Assembly (NCBI GenBank): GCA_037367405.1
Contig: JAZKJV010006045.1
Span: forward strand, 1,178,001 to 1,242,000
DNA: 64,000 nt
Direction of reading: 5' to 3'
Origin: Ottelia alismoides
Lineage: Eukaryota; Streptophyta; Magnoliopsida; Alismatales; Hydrocharitaceae
In this document: positions 34,751-48,400 of the stretch, piece after piece
Position numbering within the stretch: the first letter of the stretch is position 1
Layout: every line of letters starts with the position of its first letter
The notes under the pieces: generated by a model
Database searches by the model: none
What the model was told of the DNA's origin: nothing
What the model saw: only the letters and a program-made list of their open reading frames with translations
Program-made: the position numbers and the translations under genes

Positions 34751-36678
34751 CACTTATGCAATAAGTGCAAAAAGAAAAAGGAAGAAAAGAAAAAGAAGAA
34801 CTTGAATTTAGTTTAATTATCAAACTTGTCTTCGCAAAATCAAAGTTTGGATAAGTCGGACCTTTGGACTTTTACTGCGGGCGGAACCTTAATGAGAACC
34901 GAATTTGAAATCCAACAGTCCTTGAGAATCCCAAAACTCTATTCAAGTCTCCTCAATAGCCAGGTCAGAAATATCTCAATTCATACGCAAACTCTTATGA
35001 CTATGAATCTGACTCGTACAGTGTAAGTGATGGTGGCTCTCCCCAACTAGAATGACAAAGAAACTGACTTCTCCAGTACGACAACCCAATGATTCCCCCA
35101 TCCAACAACTCATTCCTCAAGGAGCAGGGTATTCCCTTCTAAGATCAAGTGGCAACCAGCTCAAGAGGAGGGGGTGAAGAGAAGAATGAACGGTAGCTAG
35201 TGTAGCTACCTATCTTAGGATGCAAGACCAGTGTAGTCAAGTCATCCAGCTGCAGGTTCACATAATCTGACTTTGAAGATCAAGCTTGCTTACTTGACTT
35301 TACAACATATGTACACTTCGGCAGGCATGTTTATTTTTGTACAGGCCTGTCCACTTTTTTGGAGTTTTTTTTGCTTTTGCAATTTTTTTGAATACTATAC
35401 ACAGCAGCATTTACATAGGGAGTTTTCCTCTTGAGCCAGTAGACTATCCCTCTTTTGAAGCTTTATCACAACCTACGATCTCCTATCCTCGAAACTCATC
35501 ATTACTGGACGGGTTGGGGCGCACTTACCTCCCTAGAGGAGGACAAGTGTTTCCACCTGTGTGCGTCTCACACCGGCAAATCCAATCCCCTCACCACTCC
35601 AACTGAGTTGAGCCATGTGAAAGGTGCAGGTGTCCAAGTTAGGTCATTATCAACAAGAGTCGTGCGTGTGCTCTGAAATACTCTACTTAGGCAGTCAAGA
35701 ATTCATTGAACCAAGTCCCGTGATCCTCAAAGAATTAAGTCAACTAGACCTGAAGTACCTCAAAACCAGTTCCTATAAGGTTCATGTTAATTAGGTAGAT
35801 TTAAGGTCCAATCAAGCTCCAATCTCTGGATTTTATTTAGACGTGTTCAACTATCAAACTCAATCCGAAAAATGCTCATGCTATGCAATGCTATGCAGAA
35901 AATATTTTTGTGATGTAATTTTCAAAGATTTTGAACTTTTTATGAGTTTTTGAAAAGATGATGAAGATGCATATGCATGTTTTTTAGATTTTTCAAAAAA
36001 GTTTTTTAAATGTTTTTGGATTTTAATTTTGCAAATATTTTTGGGATTTTTGAAAACAAAAAGATTTTGGCTGAAAGCTAGGTTAAAAATATGTACACGG
36101 GAGTGCTTCTTATATCTACAAGCGGTGGATTTTAAGAATTTACAGTGTAAGTGCTCAATTTTATAGTGGATTTTGGTGAGATGTAGGTATTCCTCAAACG
36201 TATTTGACACAAGCTTTTCACAAAATTTTTGAAAACTATAGTCCAAAATAATTTTTACAAATAATTTTATAAACATGTACACACATTTGAAAATCATTTT
36301 GCAATAGGTTTTCCAAACAATGTATATCGATTTTTCAAATATTTTTGCAACCATTTTTCAAACCATTTGCAAATCGTTTTTCAAACATTTTATTTCACAC
36401 AAAGAAAATAAATTTTACAATCAAAATGTTTTTACAAAGGTTGAAAACATGTACACGGTGTTTTTTTCAAAATAGTTTTCAAAAGATTTTCACAAGGATT
36501 TCCAAACTATTTTTCAAATCACCTGATTTATTAATCAGTATATACAAAAGAATTTGAGGAGTAATCACATCTTCGTTTTATTAATGATTTAGTAAATTTT
36601 ATAAGTATATTTAGTCATCTTTATTAGTAAAAATACGAAAGTATGAGTTATGGCTAAAGTGTATACGCAGTATATACG

Positions 36679-37044
36679 ACCCCCTATACTTAGCTTGAGC
36701 TATGTCCTCATAGATCGGAGAGAAAAGAGAAGACATAACTCGTACTAAGTATAGAAAAGTCCAAGAAATAAATGAATAAGTGATGAATGAATAAACCAAT
36801 GAGAAGTTGACCGTCCCCCCTATACTCAGGATCAACTAATCCGAAGTATAGCAGACTGTACTTAAAGCAGGGAGGGTCAAGGGTGGGAATGAACAGATCG
36901 TACTCAGATTGTCTCCCCCTATACTTAGGGTCAGATATCCCTATGTATAGACAAGAATAGGAGACAATGGAGAGGATCAAAGAATAGACGAAACTCAGGG
37001 TGCACACCCCCCTATACTTAGGATAAAGTATGTCCTAAGTATAG
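36679..37044 (-). repeat. Array of four polypurine-tailed stem-loops in Athila-1
   Basis: Units at 36679-36716 (degenerate), 36820-36851, 36919-36950 and 37012-37044 are spaced about 95-140 bases apart. On the element's strand each is a stem CTATACTTAGG/CCTAAGTATAG followed at once by a G-run. The last unit has a perfect 12-bp stem (37012-37023 with 37033-37044). The same array follows gag-pol in Athila-2. Confidence 0.85.
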
Positions 37045-37177
37045 CGAAATCATAAGATGACGATGGAGTGTGAACCATAAAGAATGAGTGATTGATGTAC
37101 AGATGAATATATATACAATGTCGGATCTCAGTGATAATCATGCATGAGATGCATGAGGTGTGAGTCAAAGAAACATC

Positions 37178-40100
37178 TCATACCATAAGGATGGGGGCAA
37201 CGTCAACGGTCGGTGGATCATGATCTAGATATGGTTTCAGGCGCTGACCGTTGACTCTAAAGATGGAAGATGATGATGGTTCGGATATATCAATGCTGCC
37301 ATTATCATGCACCTTCCGGATCACATATGGTCCTTTCCATTTGCTTTATAGTTTCCCTGGGAATAATTTCAACCTAGCATCAAATAACCATAATTGTTGT
37401 TCTGGCTCAAATTGTTTATGGCTGATTCGAGAATCGTGCCATACTTTCACTTTCTCCTTATACTGTAGGCCACTTGAGAAGGTTGTATATCTTAATTCTT
37501 CCAGGACTGCCAACTCTGCTTTCCTCTGATCTCCTACACTCTTGGGATCCAATAATAACTCTGTAACTGCCCAAAGTGACTTATGCTTTATTTCCACTGG
37601 TAGGTGGCACGGATTGCCATAGACGAGACGAAAGGGGGATGTCCCTAGTGGTGTCTTGAAGGAGGTCTGATAAGACCACAAGACCGAGTCCAAAAGTTGT
37701 GACCAATCCTTTCGGTTTGGGCAGACTACCTTCTGCAAAATTGTCTTAATCTCCCTATTCGAAACTTCAGCAAGACCATTAGTCTGAGGGTGATACGGTG
37801 TGGCAACACGATGGTCAATACTGAACTCGTCTGTAAGGGCCCTAACCTTGTCATTAATAAAGTGAGACCCCCCATATGAAATCAAGACTCTAGGCACCCC
37901 GAACTGTGAAATAATATTTTTCCTCAAGAAGCGACATACGATTTTAGCATCTGCGGCTCGAGCGGGGATGGCCTCAACCCAACGGCTCACATAATCAACA
38001 GCAAGAAGAATATACAAATCCCTGACTTTTAGGAAATGGGCCCATGAAATCAATTCCCCATGCATAAAAAACCTCATAAAAGTGAATGGGCTGCATGGGC
38101 ATCATGTCTCTCTGTCCGCAAGTACCCATCTTCTGACAGTCAGTACACCTTCTCACGAACTCATCAGAATCCTTGAAAAGGGTAGGCCACCAAAGGCCGG
38201 ATTGGAGCACCTTTTGTGTTGTCTGTCTCCCAGAATGATGTCCTCCTACCTCAAGCCTGTGACAGTAGGTGAGGACGCTATGTTGCTCATCTTGAGGAAT
38301 GCACCGTCTCTAGATACTATCTCCTCCCTCATGATAAAGGACGGGATCCTCCCAATGGTACGACTTGGCCATCGCAAGGAAGGTCTCAAGCCGCTGTCTG
38401 GGCCAACCTTGTGGAATGGATTTGGCAACAAGGTAATTCACAATGTCGGCATACCATGGAAGAGAGGTGATAGCAAGGATCGCCTCATCTGGAAAAGATT
38501 CAGTGATAGGTGCTATGGGCTCAGATTCCTCAAGGTTTTCTAGGCGGGAGAGGTGATCTGCCACAACATTCTTAACTCCAGGCTTATCCTTAATCTCAAT
38601 ATAAAATTCCTGGAGGAGAAGGGTCCATCTGGTTAATCTGGCTTTGGCATCCTTGTTCGACATCAAGTACCGAATGGCAGTGTGGTCAGTAAAAATTGTC
38701 ACTCTAGATCCAAGAATGTAAGATCTCTACTTATCCAAAGAAAAGACTACCGCTAGCATTTCTTTCTCAGTCACTATATAGTTCCTCTGAGATGCATCCA
38801 AAGTTCGGCTAGCGTAGTGTATGGCATAGGGTAATCCATCCCTCCTCTGTCCAAGCACAACCCCAATGGCATAATCTGAAGCATCCGTCATGATCTCGAA
38901 TGGGAGAGACCAATCGGGTGGCTGAAGGACAGGAGCCTCGACAATTAAATTCTTGAGAGTCTTGAAAGACTTAAGACACTTGTCATCTACAAGGAACTCG
39001 GTGTATTTAGTCTATAAATCCGTCAGCGGTCGGGCAATTCGACTGAAGTCCTGAATGAAACGTCGGTAGAAACCGACATGCCCCAGAAAAGACCGCAACT
39101 GTTTCAAATTGGACGGTGGATTGAGTTTTCTATTGATATCCACCTTGACCAGATCAACCTTCATGCCCCTGTTGGAGATGATGTGACCAAGGACCGTCCC
39201 TTGAGTCACCATAAAGTGACTCTTCTCCCAAGATAGTACAAGGTTTACCTCTATGTAGTGCTGCAACACTCGGTCTAGGCAGTCAAGACAAGCATCGAAC
39301 CCGTCGCCATAGATCGAGAAGTCATCCATGAAGACCTCCAAACAGTCACCTATCATGTCCGAAAAGATGGACAACATGCACCTTTGGAATGTCGCAGGGG
39401 CATTACATAGACCAAAGGGCATCCGTCTGAAAACATACGTCCCAAATGGACAGGTGAACGTCGTTTTATCCTGGTCTTCTGGCGCGATAGCCACTTGGTT
39501 GTATTCGGAGTACCCGTCAAGAAAACAGTAATGACTCTTCCCGGCTAGCCTCTCGATAATCTGATCAATAAATGGTAGCGGGAAGTGATCCTTCTTGGTG
39601 GCCTCATTCAATCGTCTGTAGTCCACACAGACCCTCCAAGAAGTGGGTACCCGGGTGGCGATCTCTTCTCCAGACTCATTCACAACTGTAGTGATACCCG
39701 TCTTCTTGGGTACCACATGTAAAGGACTAACCCACTTGAAGTCGGAGATGGGGTAGATAAAATAGGCGCTCCACCATTTAGATATCTTCTTCATTACTAC
39801 ATCTCGAAGATTCGGGTTCAGCCGTCGCTGGAACTCACGTGAAGGCTTAGCATCCTCCTCGAGGTATATATGGTGGGAGCACAGAGCCGGACTTATCCCC
39901 TTGAGATCGGCCATGTTCCATCCTATTGCCCTGCGGTTTCTTTCAAGAACCTCCATCAGACGAGATTCTTGTTTTCCAGTCAAATCTCCTGAGATAATGA
40001 CTGGGTGCATTTCTGGCTCACCGCAAGGAATCTGTACTTGAGCAACTGCGGCAAAGGCTTCAATTCTGGCTTGGTGGGAGCTGGCAAATCTGGCTTCTGA

Positions 40101-43100
40101 TATGTCTGCGTGAAAGCAACCAGGTCTGTATGTGAGAACTCTCGCTGTATGTGATCATCTGTCGAAGGGAACCCTGCTGGTGTGGCTATCATCTGTGCTG
40201 GCTCGCTCTCCGTCCTATCTGTCGGCTCGTCTGGAAACAGGCATGGCAAATATGTATCAAAACCTTTCCAATCAAAGTCTGCCTCCGAGGGATCTGAATC
40301 AGTACAATCATCAATGTCATCACGCAGTACGCAACTGTCAACTTGTATGGTGTCCTCTGCCATGGGTGTGCTCTCCGAACTCTCGTCTGCCTCAAAAGGT
40401 GGGTACTCTGAATCTGCAGGTATGGCGAGGGCTCGTGTATCTGGATCTTCCCAAACTGCTTCATCATCAGTCATCACAAAATCACACTCTTGGTGGACGT
40501 CTAACTCGGCATCTGTCATCGGTCCTGTATCATTGTTCTGCTCTGAGCACGCTGAATCTCTCGCTTTGATCTCGTCGATCGTCTCTATTTGTATACTCTC
40601 ACCCTCTACGCGAAAGTACACCTTCCCACTATCATGGTCGGATACTGCCTTGGTTGTGGCCAAGAATGGGCGTCCTAGTATGATGGGGGCATCAGTCACC
40701 GACTCAGGGATCTCCATGTCCAATACTACAAAGTCCACGGGGAATTTCAGACCCTGAATAGTAACGACCACGTCTCTCAACAACCCCTTCGGCCTCTTAA
40801 TCGATCGATCAGCAAACTGAAGTACTGTCCTGCTACGAAGAAGAGGGTCGAACTCGAATCGGTCGAGTAAGGCTGCCGGAAGGAGGTTGATAGAAGAGCC
40901 GCTGTCTAATAGAGTACGGTCGAATTGCTGCTCACTGATCTGGCATCTGACATAAGGAGCTCCTGCATCTGGGCGTTTGGCTGGCAGCTGGTTCTGAATG
41001 GCACAACATGTGGTACGGGTGAGCACATGGATCTCTCCTCTATTGTTTCGCCTCTTCCTGTGTACAGTGGTTTTCTCTCTCAGATTCTTTTGGAAGAGGG
41101 GGATGTGCTCAAGTGCCTCCTGTAGAGTCAGCTGGATCTGAAATCTATCTATCATCTGTTGGCCGAACTCTAACTGCTGGGTCTTTTTGGGATTTTCTTT
41201 TTTATTCTCCTTAGTCAAGCCGAGTGCTTGAGGGAAGGGGATAGATGGGCCCTCCTTAGACAGAGGGTTAGGAGAGGGCTTCTGGGCCTGTGAAGGACTG
41301 TCATCCATGCAAGTATCATCATTCATCACACATGGACTTGGGATAGATGAAGAAGCCTTTCCTTTATTCATTTTTTTATTCTTTTTCATTGAGTCTAGAG
41401 ATACGAAAATGGTAGCACAGAAGGTTGGAATACATATTGATTCAAAATGAGGGCATCAGCACCACCCGAAATATTCTTCTTTGCGGCCTCAGCACCGCAC
41501 TCTGGTTCATCATCAAAAATGGTGGCTTCAGCACCACCGTCTGCATCTGGTACTACGACGGCCTCCGTACCGTCGTCTGGAAGGTCATCCTTGGTGGCAT
41601 CAGCACCACCGTCATCATCATCATGGTTGTTAGCGGCATCAACACCGCTCTTTTCCTTATCTGGGGCTCTCGAATCTCCATTGTATTGTCACTCAGATGA
41701 GCCGCCGCCGGCTGGTTGCCTACCGCTCCTAAGTGACACAAAGTGAGTATCAAAGATGGAAGGCATGTTATTCAGAAATGCACTAGGAGTGGTATCCTCG
41801 GTACGCTGTACCTGCTCAGACATCCTTTTCAAACTATTCAGGTTGGGTTTGCTCTGTGCGGGTATGGCGGCTTTGCCTTTCATTATATCCCTCATTTCTT
41901 GCCGGAACTCGTCCATTTCTCGTCGAAACGATGCTTGCTGGTCAGAAAGCAGTCGGGCGAGATCATCAAGTGCAGGGTTCTCCAAGCTAGGGGTGGAAGA
42001 ACCTGAGGTGTTCCCTTGCTGGAACTGTGGCGGCTGGTGGGACTGAGAGTATTGCTGCTGGTAGTGAGATGTATGCTGGGGGCGCTGCTGCTGAAAAGGC
42101 TGCTGTCGCGGTTTCCATTGCTGCTCCTGATAGGTGTGACGAGGATTCTGTTGATATTGTTGTTGTTGTTGTTGGGAGTATTGGGGCTGCTGGTGTTGGC
42201 CACTATGATTGCCCTGAGCCGGAGGCTGTTGTTGGGATGATATACCTCCGTTGGACCAACAAAATCCAGGGTGATTACGGCGAATCCCGGGCTGCTGGGG
42301 GTACCGGTCGTACCATATACCGTTGACTTCCATCAACGGCTCCTGCTCGAAGGGTGGAGGTGGTAGTGCTGCCAATGGCTGCTCCGGTTGATAGACCACC
42401 ATCTGAGTATCCTGAGATGGCGGCTGCTGTGAATAATGCGGTAACTGCTATACCGACACCTCCTGAACATGGTGAACTTGGCGGTATGCGGGAGGTAGTG
42501 GGGTAGAACGGCTGCCTCTGGATTCAGCCAGTGACCTGGGAGGCTGATGTGAAAATGATTGTGCCTCTTGAATACTCAAGATGTGAGTCTTCAGGTCACT
42601 CATGGTCTTTGCCAACTGGTCCATTTGTGCCATACCTTGTCCCTGCTTCTTCTCAAGGATTTCCATGCGGTCCAGCTTCTCACTGATGATACCCATATCG
42701 GCTGCGGTTGATTCGGCTTGAGCTGCGGCTACCGTCGCGGTGCTGGGACCAGCATCAATGCGGGCTATCCCCTGGTATGATCCTGCTCCTTGGGGAGGTT
42801 TTTGTTGTGTGTAGACACGCGCCTGGGCCATGACTGTAGAGTTTTCTGCCATTCCTTCATAAATGGCCCAGACATCATCTTCACCCTTTGAGAAGTACGA
42901 TCCTCCACAAGAGGCATTAACAAGCCCCTACAGCTCCGGTGTCAGCCCACAAAAGAAACTTTGAACCAAGTTGGGCTTTGATATGTCATGATGCAGACAC
43001 CGGTCAATGAGATCTCTAAAGCGATCCCAGGCTTCATGGAATAGTTCATTTGGGATCATGGTGAAGTTGCTGATCATAGCTCTTGTTGCATTTGTCCGGC

Positions 43101-43932
43101 CGAGTGGGTAATACTTATTTAGGTATGCGGTCCGGAGCTGTTCCCAAGTGTTGATGTACCTCCCCAAGTGTTTGAGCCAATAGGCGGCTCTATCAACCAA
43201 GGAAAATGGGAAGGCAAACATTTTAATTGTATCGTCAGTCACGAATCTATCATGGATTGTGCTGCATATCATCTCAAATTCTTGCAGATGGAAATGAGGT
43301 TCTTCGATGGGGAGCCCATGAAATTTAGGCAATAACTGGATAGTGGGCGGGCGAAGATCGAAGTCTCCATAGATGGGTGGGATTCGGATCCACCGGTGAG
43401 TAAGGGTTGCAGCTGGGTTGTGCAACTGCCTCATGGTTGTTTGTGGTGGTCTTTCCTGGTTCTGTCCTCCTCCTCCTGTGGCTGCATCAGGAATCTCTCC
43501 ACTGCCTTCAGATTTGTCTTCTCTGTCTGCTCGCATCTGCTCCATCTCTCTCAGGATGTTTTCCATGAAGGCTCCCTGGTCCCTTATTTGTTGTTGCATT
43601 GTCTCTAGGGATGTCATAAGGGAGTTGTTGATTGCGGCTTGATCATACGCAAAGGGATGTTCGCCCTGCTCATGTCTGTCTCCTTCACTGTTGGCCATGG
43701 GTTCTTCTTGATTTTCTGCAAAGGCAAATGTACCCATTTCAGGCGTGTCCAACTGAATATCTTCTGTGGTCTCTAGATTAATTGGAGAAGGGTGGTCGAG
43801 GGGGAACAGGTTGGTTGAGAACTCAGGGTCGGAGAGTGGGTCTGAACTCTCCAAAACCCTCCTAGATGAGTGGGAAGGAGTGCTTGATAGCGGTGCCACT
43901 AGACGTGGCCTAAGGGATCTTCTTCCCATCAT
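37178..43932 (-). pseudogene. Athila-1 gag-pol, broken by stops and frameshifts
   Basis: It starts ATGATGGGAAGAAG (MMGRRSLR) at 43932 and aligns end to end with the intact Athila-2 frame. Gag: 43932-41690, with stops at 42930-42928 (CAG to TAG), 42450-42448 and 41691-41689 (CGA to TGA). Protease: near 40890, LLDSGSSINLLP. RT: 40010-39012, with FMDDFSIYG. RNase H: about 39010-38560. Integrase: 38310-37346, with AWGIDFMGPFPKS and the HPQTNGLAEVSNREI block. The terminal stop is at 37180-37178. Other breaks are a small deletion near 41455, a frameshift near 40015 at the protease-RT join, stops near 39012, 38730 and 38310, and a CAG to TAG at 37346. No functional polyprotein can result. Confidence 0.9.
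41450..41649 (-). repeat. Six short hairpin modules in Athila-1 gag-pol
   Basis: Modules at about 41452-41467 (damaged), 41482-41499, 41521-41538, 41555-41576, 41593-41610 and 41632-41649. Read on the coding strand each is N-GG-TGCTGATG-CC-N', where N and N' pair. Arms are TGCGG/CCGCA, GGTGG/CCACC, ACGACGG/CCGTCGT, GGTGG/CCACC and AGCGG/CCGCT in that order. They encode GGADAT-like peptides. The matching array in Athila-2 is at 59064-59264 and 60390-60461. Confidence 0.8.
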
Positions 43933-45385
43933 TTTGATGTAGAGAAAGGCGGATGAGATCTGGAATGCAAACAAGATGATCAATCAAACCCCCAATTCAC
44001 CTACACAACTCTTGAGCTGATGATCGTGAGAGTTCGGTCTGTTATCTTGTCTAATTTTATTAGGTGATCAGTTAATCTATCAGAGCGTTAGAGCGAGCTG
44101 TTAGGTACCCTACTTTCTTAGCCAACTGTCCCAATTCACGTCAGATCTTTCCCAGCCAGTATGAATTACGGACCGTAACCCGGTTGTTCCCGCTAATTCA
44201 CTCTGCTAAGGATATCGATGTCCGCATTACCAGTTACCGGAGAGATCCTCACTAGAGAACGACTAACCACGATCAGTAGTCAACTAAAATTTTGAGTATG
44301 GCTCTATCCTAGTGTCGGGTCACTCTCTCGCAACAGATAAATCAAACAAGGAGGGGGTTACTCTCCCTAAGACAAAGTTTTTGGTGGGATGAGTTTTAAG
44401 GTCAAGTTTGCATTAGCAGTCCCAATTTTTATTGTTTTCACTTTTTATGTATTTTTCTGAGCAATCATCGTCTAACGAATTTTCAAATTTCCTTGTTATT
44501 TATAGTCCAATAAAACTGGGGGAGGAAGTCGGAAAAGCCGATGCATGATCAAAATCTATGATGCATGCAGGGATAGAAATGCGTACCTTGTCGCCAGCAC
44601 TCTACATGCAAAGTGATCCGCACATAATTTAAAGACAATAATTTAAACTACCTATAAGCATGCACGAGGAAATCATCCTAAGATGAGCAACTTCTATAAC
44701 GTGAAGAACAAGTAGCTATGACAAAGAAAAGAGTTCGGAGTCCAGTCTAGGCTCACCCCTCCTCTTCTCGATACATCGAGTTCAGGAGTAGCGCTTAACA
44801 GGGTGGGCTCACGGCACGTGGTCTCTAGTCCAAGTCAAATAGCTTTTTCAATTGATTTTTAGCCAAGTCCAATTACGTTCTATAGGTACAGGCAAGATAT
44901 TAGGGATTGGGCCTTAACTTCCTAGTTTGTCACAGTCAACAAAAATTCCTATGTCTAGGGGCTAAATCCTCGTAAAACAAATGGGAATAAAGGCGAGAAA
45001 AGCCGCGAAAAACACAAAACCGCCGTGAGCCCCCAAGTGAACAAACACTTGGAAATTAGGCCCGGAAGTTTAAGTGTCCAAGTCCTGCATTATTACAAAT
45101 TAATAGTCACTCTCTCATAAAATAAAATTGCAATCTAATCTAATCACTCTCTCACTCCTCCTGCTCTCTCCTGCCGGATTGGCTCAAGAAAAGCCGGCTC
45201 CGCTTTACGTGGTTGCTTCGGATCCCCTAGGCGATCCGCCTCGCTCCGTGGTCCCCTTGCAAGAAGACAAGAGACAATGGTTAGAAAGCTCGACAATATA
45301 TATCAAAATCAAGAGAGATGAAATAGCGAGCAATAATGAAGACGACAAACACAATCCGACAAAAATATGAACTACTCGTTGTCGC
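43933..45385 (-). other. Athila-1 leader between PBS and gag
   Basis: About 1.45 kb without a supported gene. Parts, such as the block near 44030-44260, resemble the Athila-2 leader near 56500-56640, so this is conserved untranslated sequence, perhaps with packaging signals. Confidence 0.6.
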
Positions 45386-45403
45386 TCCCCGGCAATGGCG
45401 CCA
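45386..45403 (-). other. Athila-1 primer-binding site (tRNA-Asp type)
   Basis: The plus strand reads tccccggcaatggcgcca, which matches the 3' end of plant tRNA-Asp (with CCA) at 17 of 18 positions. It lies two bases from the LTR. A tRNA-Asp primer is known for the Athila lineage. Confidence 0.85.
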
Positions 45404-45405
45404 TT

Positions 45406-48400
45406 TGATAACTCCAAAAATCAATCGGTCTTGTATTCCTCACAAGGCGGGAACACAGTCGAAGTGTTGACCAATTAAGATCTGAATTTAATCAACAATT
45501 AACCCACACTATAGATCAAGTAATAAAAAATAAATGTGGAGTTAAAATTTATTTTTAACTCTGCACAAAAGATGTATAGCAAGCAAGTATGCAGAGAGTT
45601 CGAACATAGGGAGCAAACAGGGTAGATCAAACTAATGTGTATGAGTGAGTGTGAAGTGTTGTCTACACTAATGCAAAGCAAATATTTTTGTGGGTTTTTA
45701 ATAATTTTTTTTAAATTTTTTAATTACTTTTTAATTTTCATTTTTATTGTTAATTTTCTGATTTTTATATTTTATATTTTATATTTTTTTATTTTCTTTT
45801 TCAATATTGGAATATGTATACAATGTAATAAAAGGGGTGATACAATATTTATAAAAATATGCAAAAATACTCAAAAATTCAGGAATAAAATCTAATTGGT
45901 CTTTTTATATTTTTAAGAAGTTTTTGTGATTTTTGGGGTTTTTCTAAATGTTTTTGATATTTTTAAATATTGAAAATACAAGAAAACAATGAATATACTT
46001 GCTGGCTGAAATTAAAATGAGGTTGCAAAATATAAATAGTATCTAAAATTCCTCAAATTAATTTGAAAATATGGACAATGAAACAAGGAAGACACATCAA
46101 CTGAGTTTGTATTTTTGTGATTTTTCTATGATTTTCTATATTTTTTGAAGTTTTTAAGTGTTTTCTAATTTTTAAGCATTTTCTTTTGCAATTTTTAGTG
46201 GTTTTTGGACTGACACTAGTAGATGACAAGACACACAAAATAGATTTTTTTTGGAATTTTTCAAAATGTTTTTATAATTTTTATGGATTTTCTAATGCAA
46301 ATAGTATGAAAAAGGCATGTTTTTGTTTTTTAATAAATATGAAAATGCAAAAAATTGCAATGCAAAAATATGGCGTTAGACTACAATGCAACAGGAGTCT
46401 GCGATATTTTTTTGGTAATTTTTAGAGTTAAAGTGATGCATGAAATAAATGCAAACATCCAAGCAAAATACAATACTAGCAAGGGCATAAATGTAATTAC
46501 ACAGAAGTTCAGGGGTCTACTTGCAATTTTTCCACAAATATATAACGTTAAATATGAGTTTCTAGACTAAAAACAAATACCCAAACCCGGAGGGGGTTCT
46601 TTGCAAAATGTCCAACTCACGCGCACTGGGCACGTGACCTGGCAGGGGTATTCTTGCAATATCACACAGTTCCAGGTGCTCAAATGCAATTTCTCCAAAA
46701 TATTAAAACTTAATTAAAAATTTCATGGACTAGGAAAAAATAAACAAAGCCCAAGGGGGTCCTTGCAAAATACCCAGCCCCCTCACGCGCACGGGCACGT
46801 GAGGTGACATGGATAGGACCTAAGTGCAAATATGAAGACTACGGGGGTCTGGACGCAAATATTACAGAAATATTTAAACTACGACTTAAAGTTTATGGAC
46901 TGAAATGAGATAGAAACTTTTGTGAGGGTGAAAGTGCAAAATACCCATGCCTATATTCCTCGTACGCGATCGAACGGTGGAGACCCGTTCACTAATCCAC
47001 GTGGCGCGCGCACAACGCGCGATGACGGTTCGGCGATGATCGGCGGAGATCTGATCTGGTGAAGGAATCAATGGTCGTCGCGTGCCTCGATCGGACGGTG
47101 GCTGATCAATCTGGAGAGGAACTCTGATCGGACGGTAGAGAGGCAACGAGGAAGAACGCCGGCAAGGCGAACTTCCCCGACCTCGATCTCGAGCCTCCGG
47201 CGATGGCACGGGCGCAAAATCGGTCAGAAGGCTCCTAGGAGGTCGAAGAAGATGCTGGAGGGCTCAGGTTCGTCGGAGGGGCGTCGAGGTGCTGGCGCGA
47301 AGGCGGCGGAGCTCGAAGCTCCAGGTGGGTCCGGTGAAACTCACAAAATGCCCCCCAGGGGCTTTGACTGTCCCTTGACCTGCAAAATGGGGTTAAAGGG
47401 TCCAGGGCAAACTGCCTGGACCCTGCGGAGGTGAAGTGGAGGTCGGAGGTGGTAGGGAGAAAGCGAGGAAGGTTCGGCCGGAGGTGCGCTCCGGCGGTGA
47501 GCTACGGGAGGCGAATCGATAGAGGGGACTAGGAAAGTTTTTTGGGGTTTTTGATCTTGAAGCTAAGGGAAACAAAATGAAACGAAGAGGAGAGGGAAAG
47601 GAGCAATCCTCGAAGGTGGAGAACCTGAGGTGGTGGAACCTCGACGTCGGTGGTCGGCGGAGGTGGTGGAGCCGCTATAGAGCCTCCTCGACTCGCCTGA
47701 GGGTGTGGGTGCGGAGCTGTCACCTCCAACAACACGAAGAGCGCAACAGGGAGGAGAATTACTGGCTAAGAAGGGTTCAAAATTGGGCTTGAAGGTGGCG
47801 GGGCGTTTAAGTAGAAGATGAAGGCGTCTCCTTCAAGCCAGATTCAAGCGCGAATGATGGAGATATGGCTGGATCTGATTACATGGCGTCGGAGAGTGGT
47901 GATCGGGGATGAAGTCCCAAGAAGGAATCGAGGCGTGAGGACGAACGGATCGAGCTCAAAAAATAGGGGAAATCGGGGAAAAATCTGGGTGTCAGAAATG
48001 GCAGGCCTCGGTCAGGGAGTTGACCGAGGTCAACTCTAGACCGCACCTGGTTGGTCCACGTGGACCAACCAGAGAAATCCAGGCAGAAATTATTTAAAAA
48101 ATCAAAATAAAATAGTATAATAATTTATTAATTTTAGGTTATAAAATAAAAAAATGTTTGTTATTTTATAAAGAATTTTATAGTGATTTTTATTTATTTT
48201 TATGAGGTATATAATTACAAGTTACCTTTTATGCCCTATATAGGTATAATATCTATATATTTTATTTTTTTATTTTATTTTATGTATTTTAATTTTATTA
48301 TTTTGGTTTATTATTATAAAATACTTTTGTATACTGAAATATATTTTTATTTTATTTTTTCTGATGTATTTTATACACTTAACAAAATAAAGGTGTAAAA

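Larger units (their letters stand above)
34715..37177 (-). other. Athila-1 3' region between pol and 3' LTR; no env-like gene
   Basis: About 2.46 kb. It contains the stem-loop array (36679-37044) and then AT-rich sequence with frames below 160 codons. The longest, 35881-36354 on the minus strand, is lysine- and phenylalanine-rich low-complexity sequence. Some Athila elements have an envelope-like ORF here; none is recognisable. The polypurine tract lies at the left end. Confidence 0.6.

Noticed and set aside
35881..36354. 157-codon frame as a possible envelope-like gene of Athila-1
   Set aside because: Low-complexity Lys/Phe/Asn composition, no signal peptide or membrane pattern of an envelope protein, and no counterpart visible in Athila-2.
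40182..40757. 191-codon plus-strand frame
   Set aside because: It is antisense to the protease region of Athila-1 and has no domain of its own.
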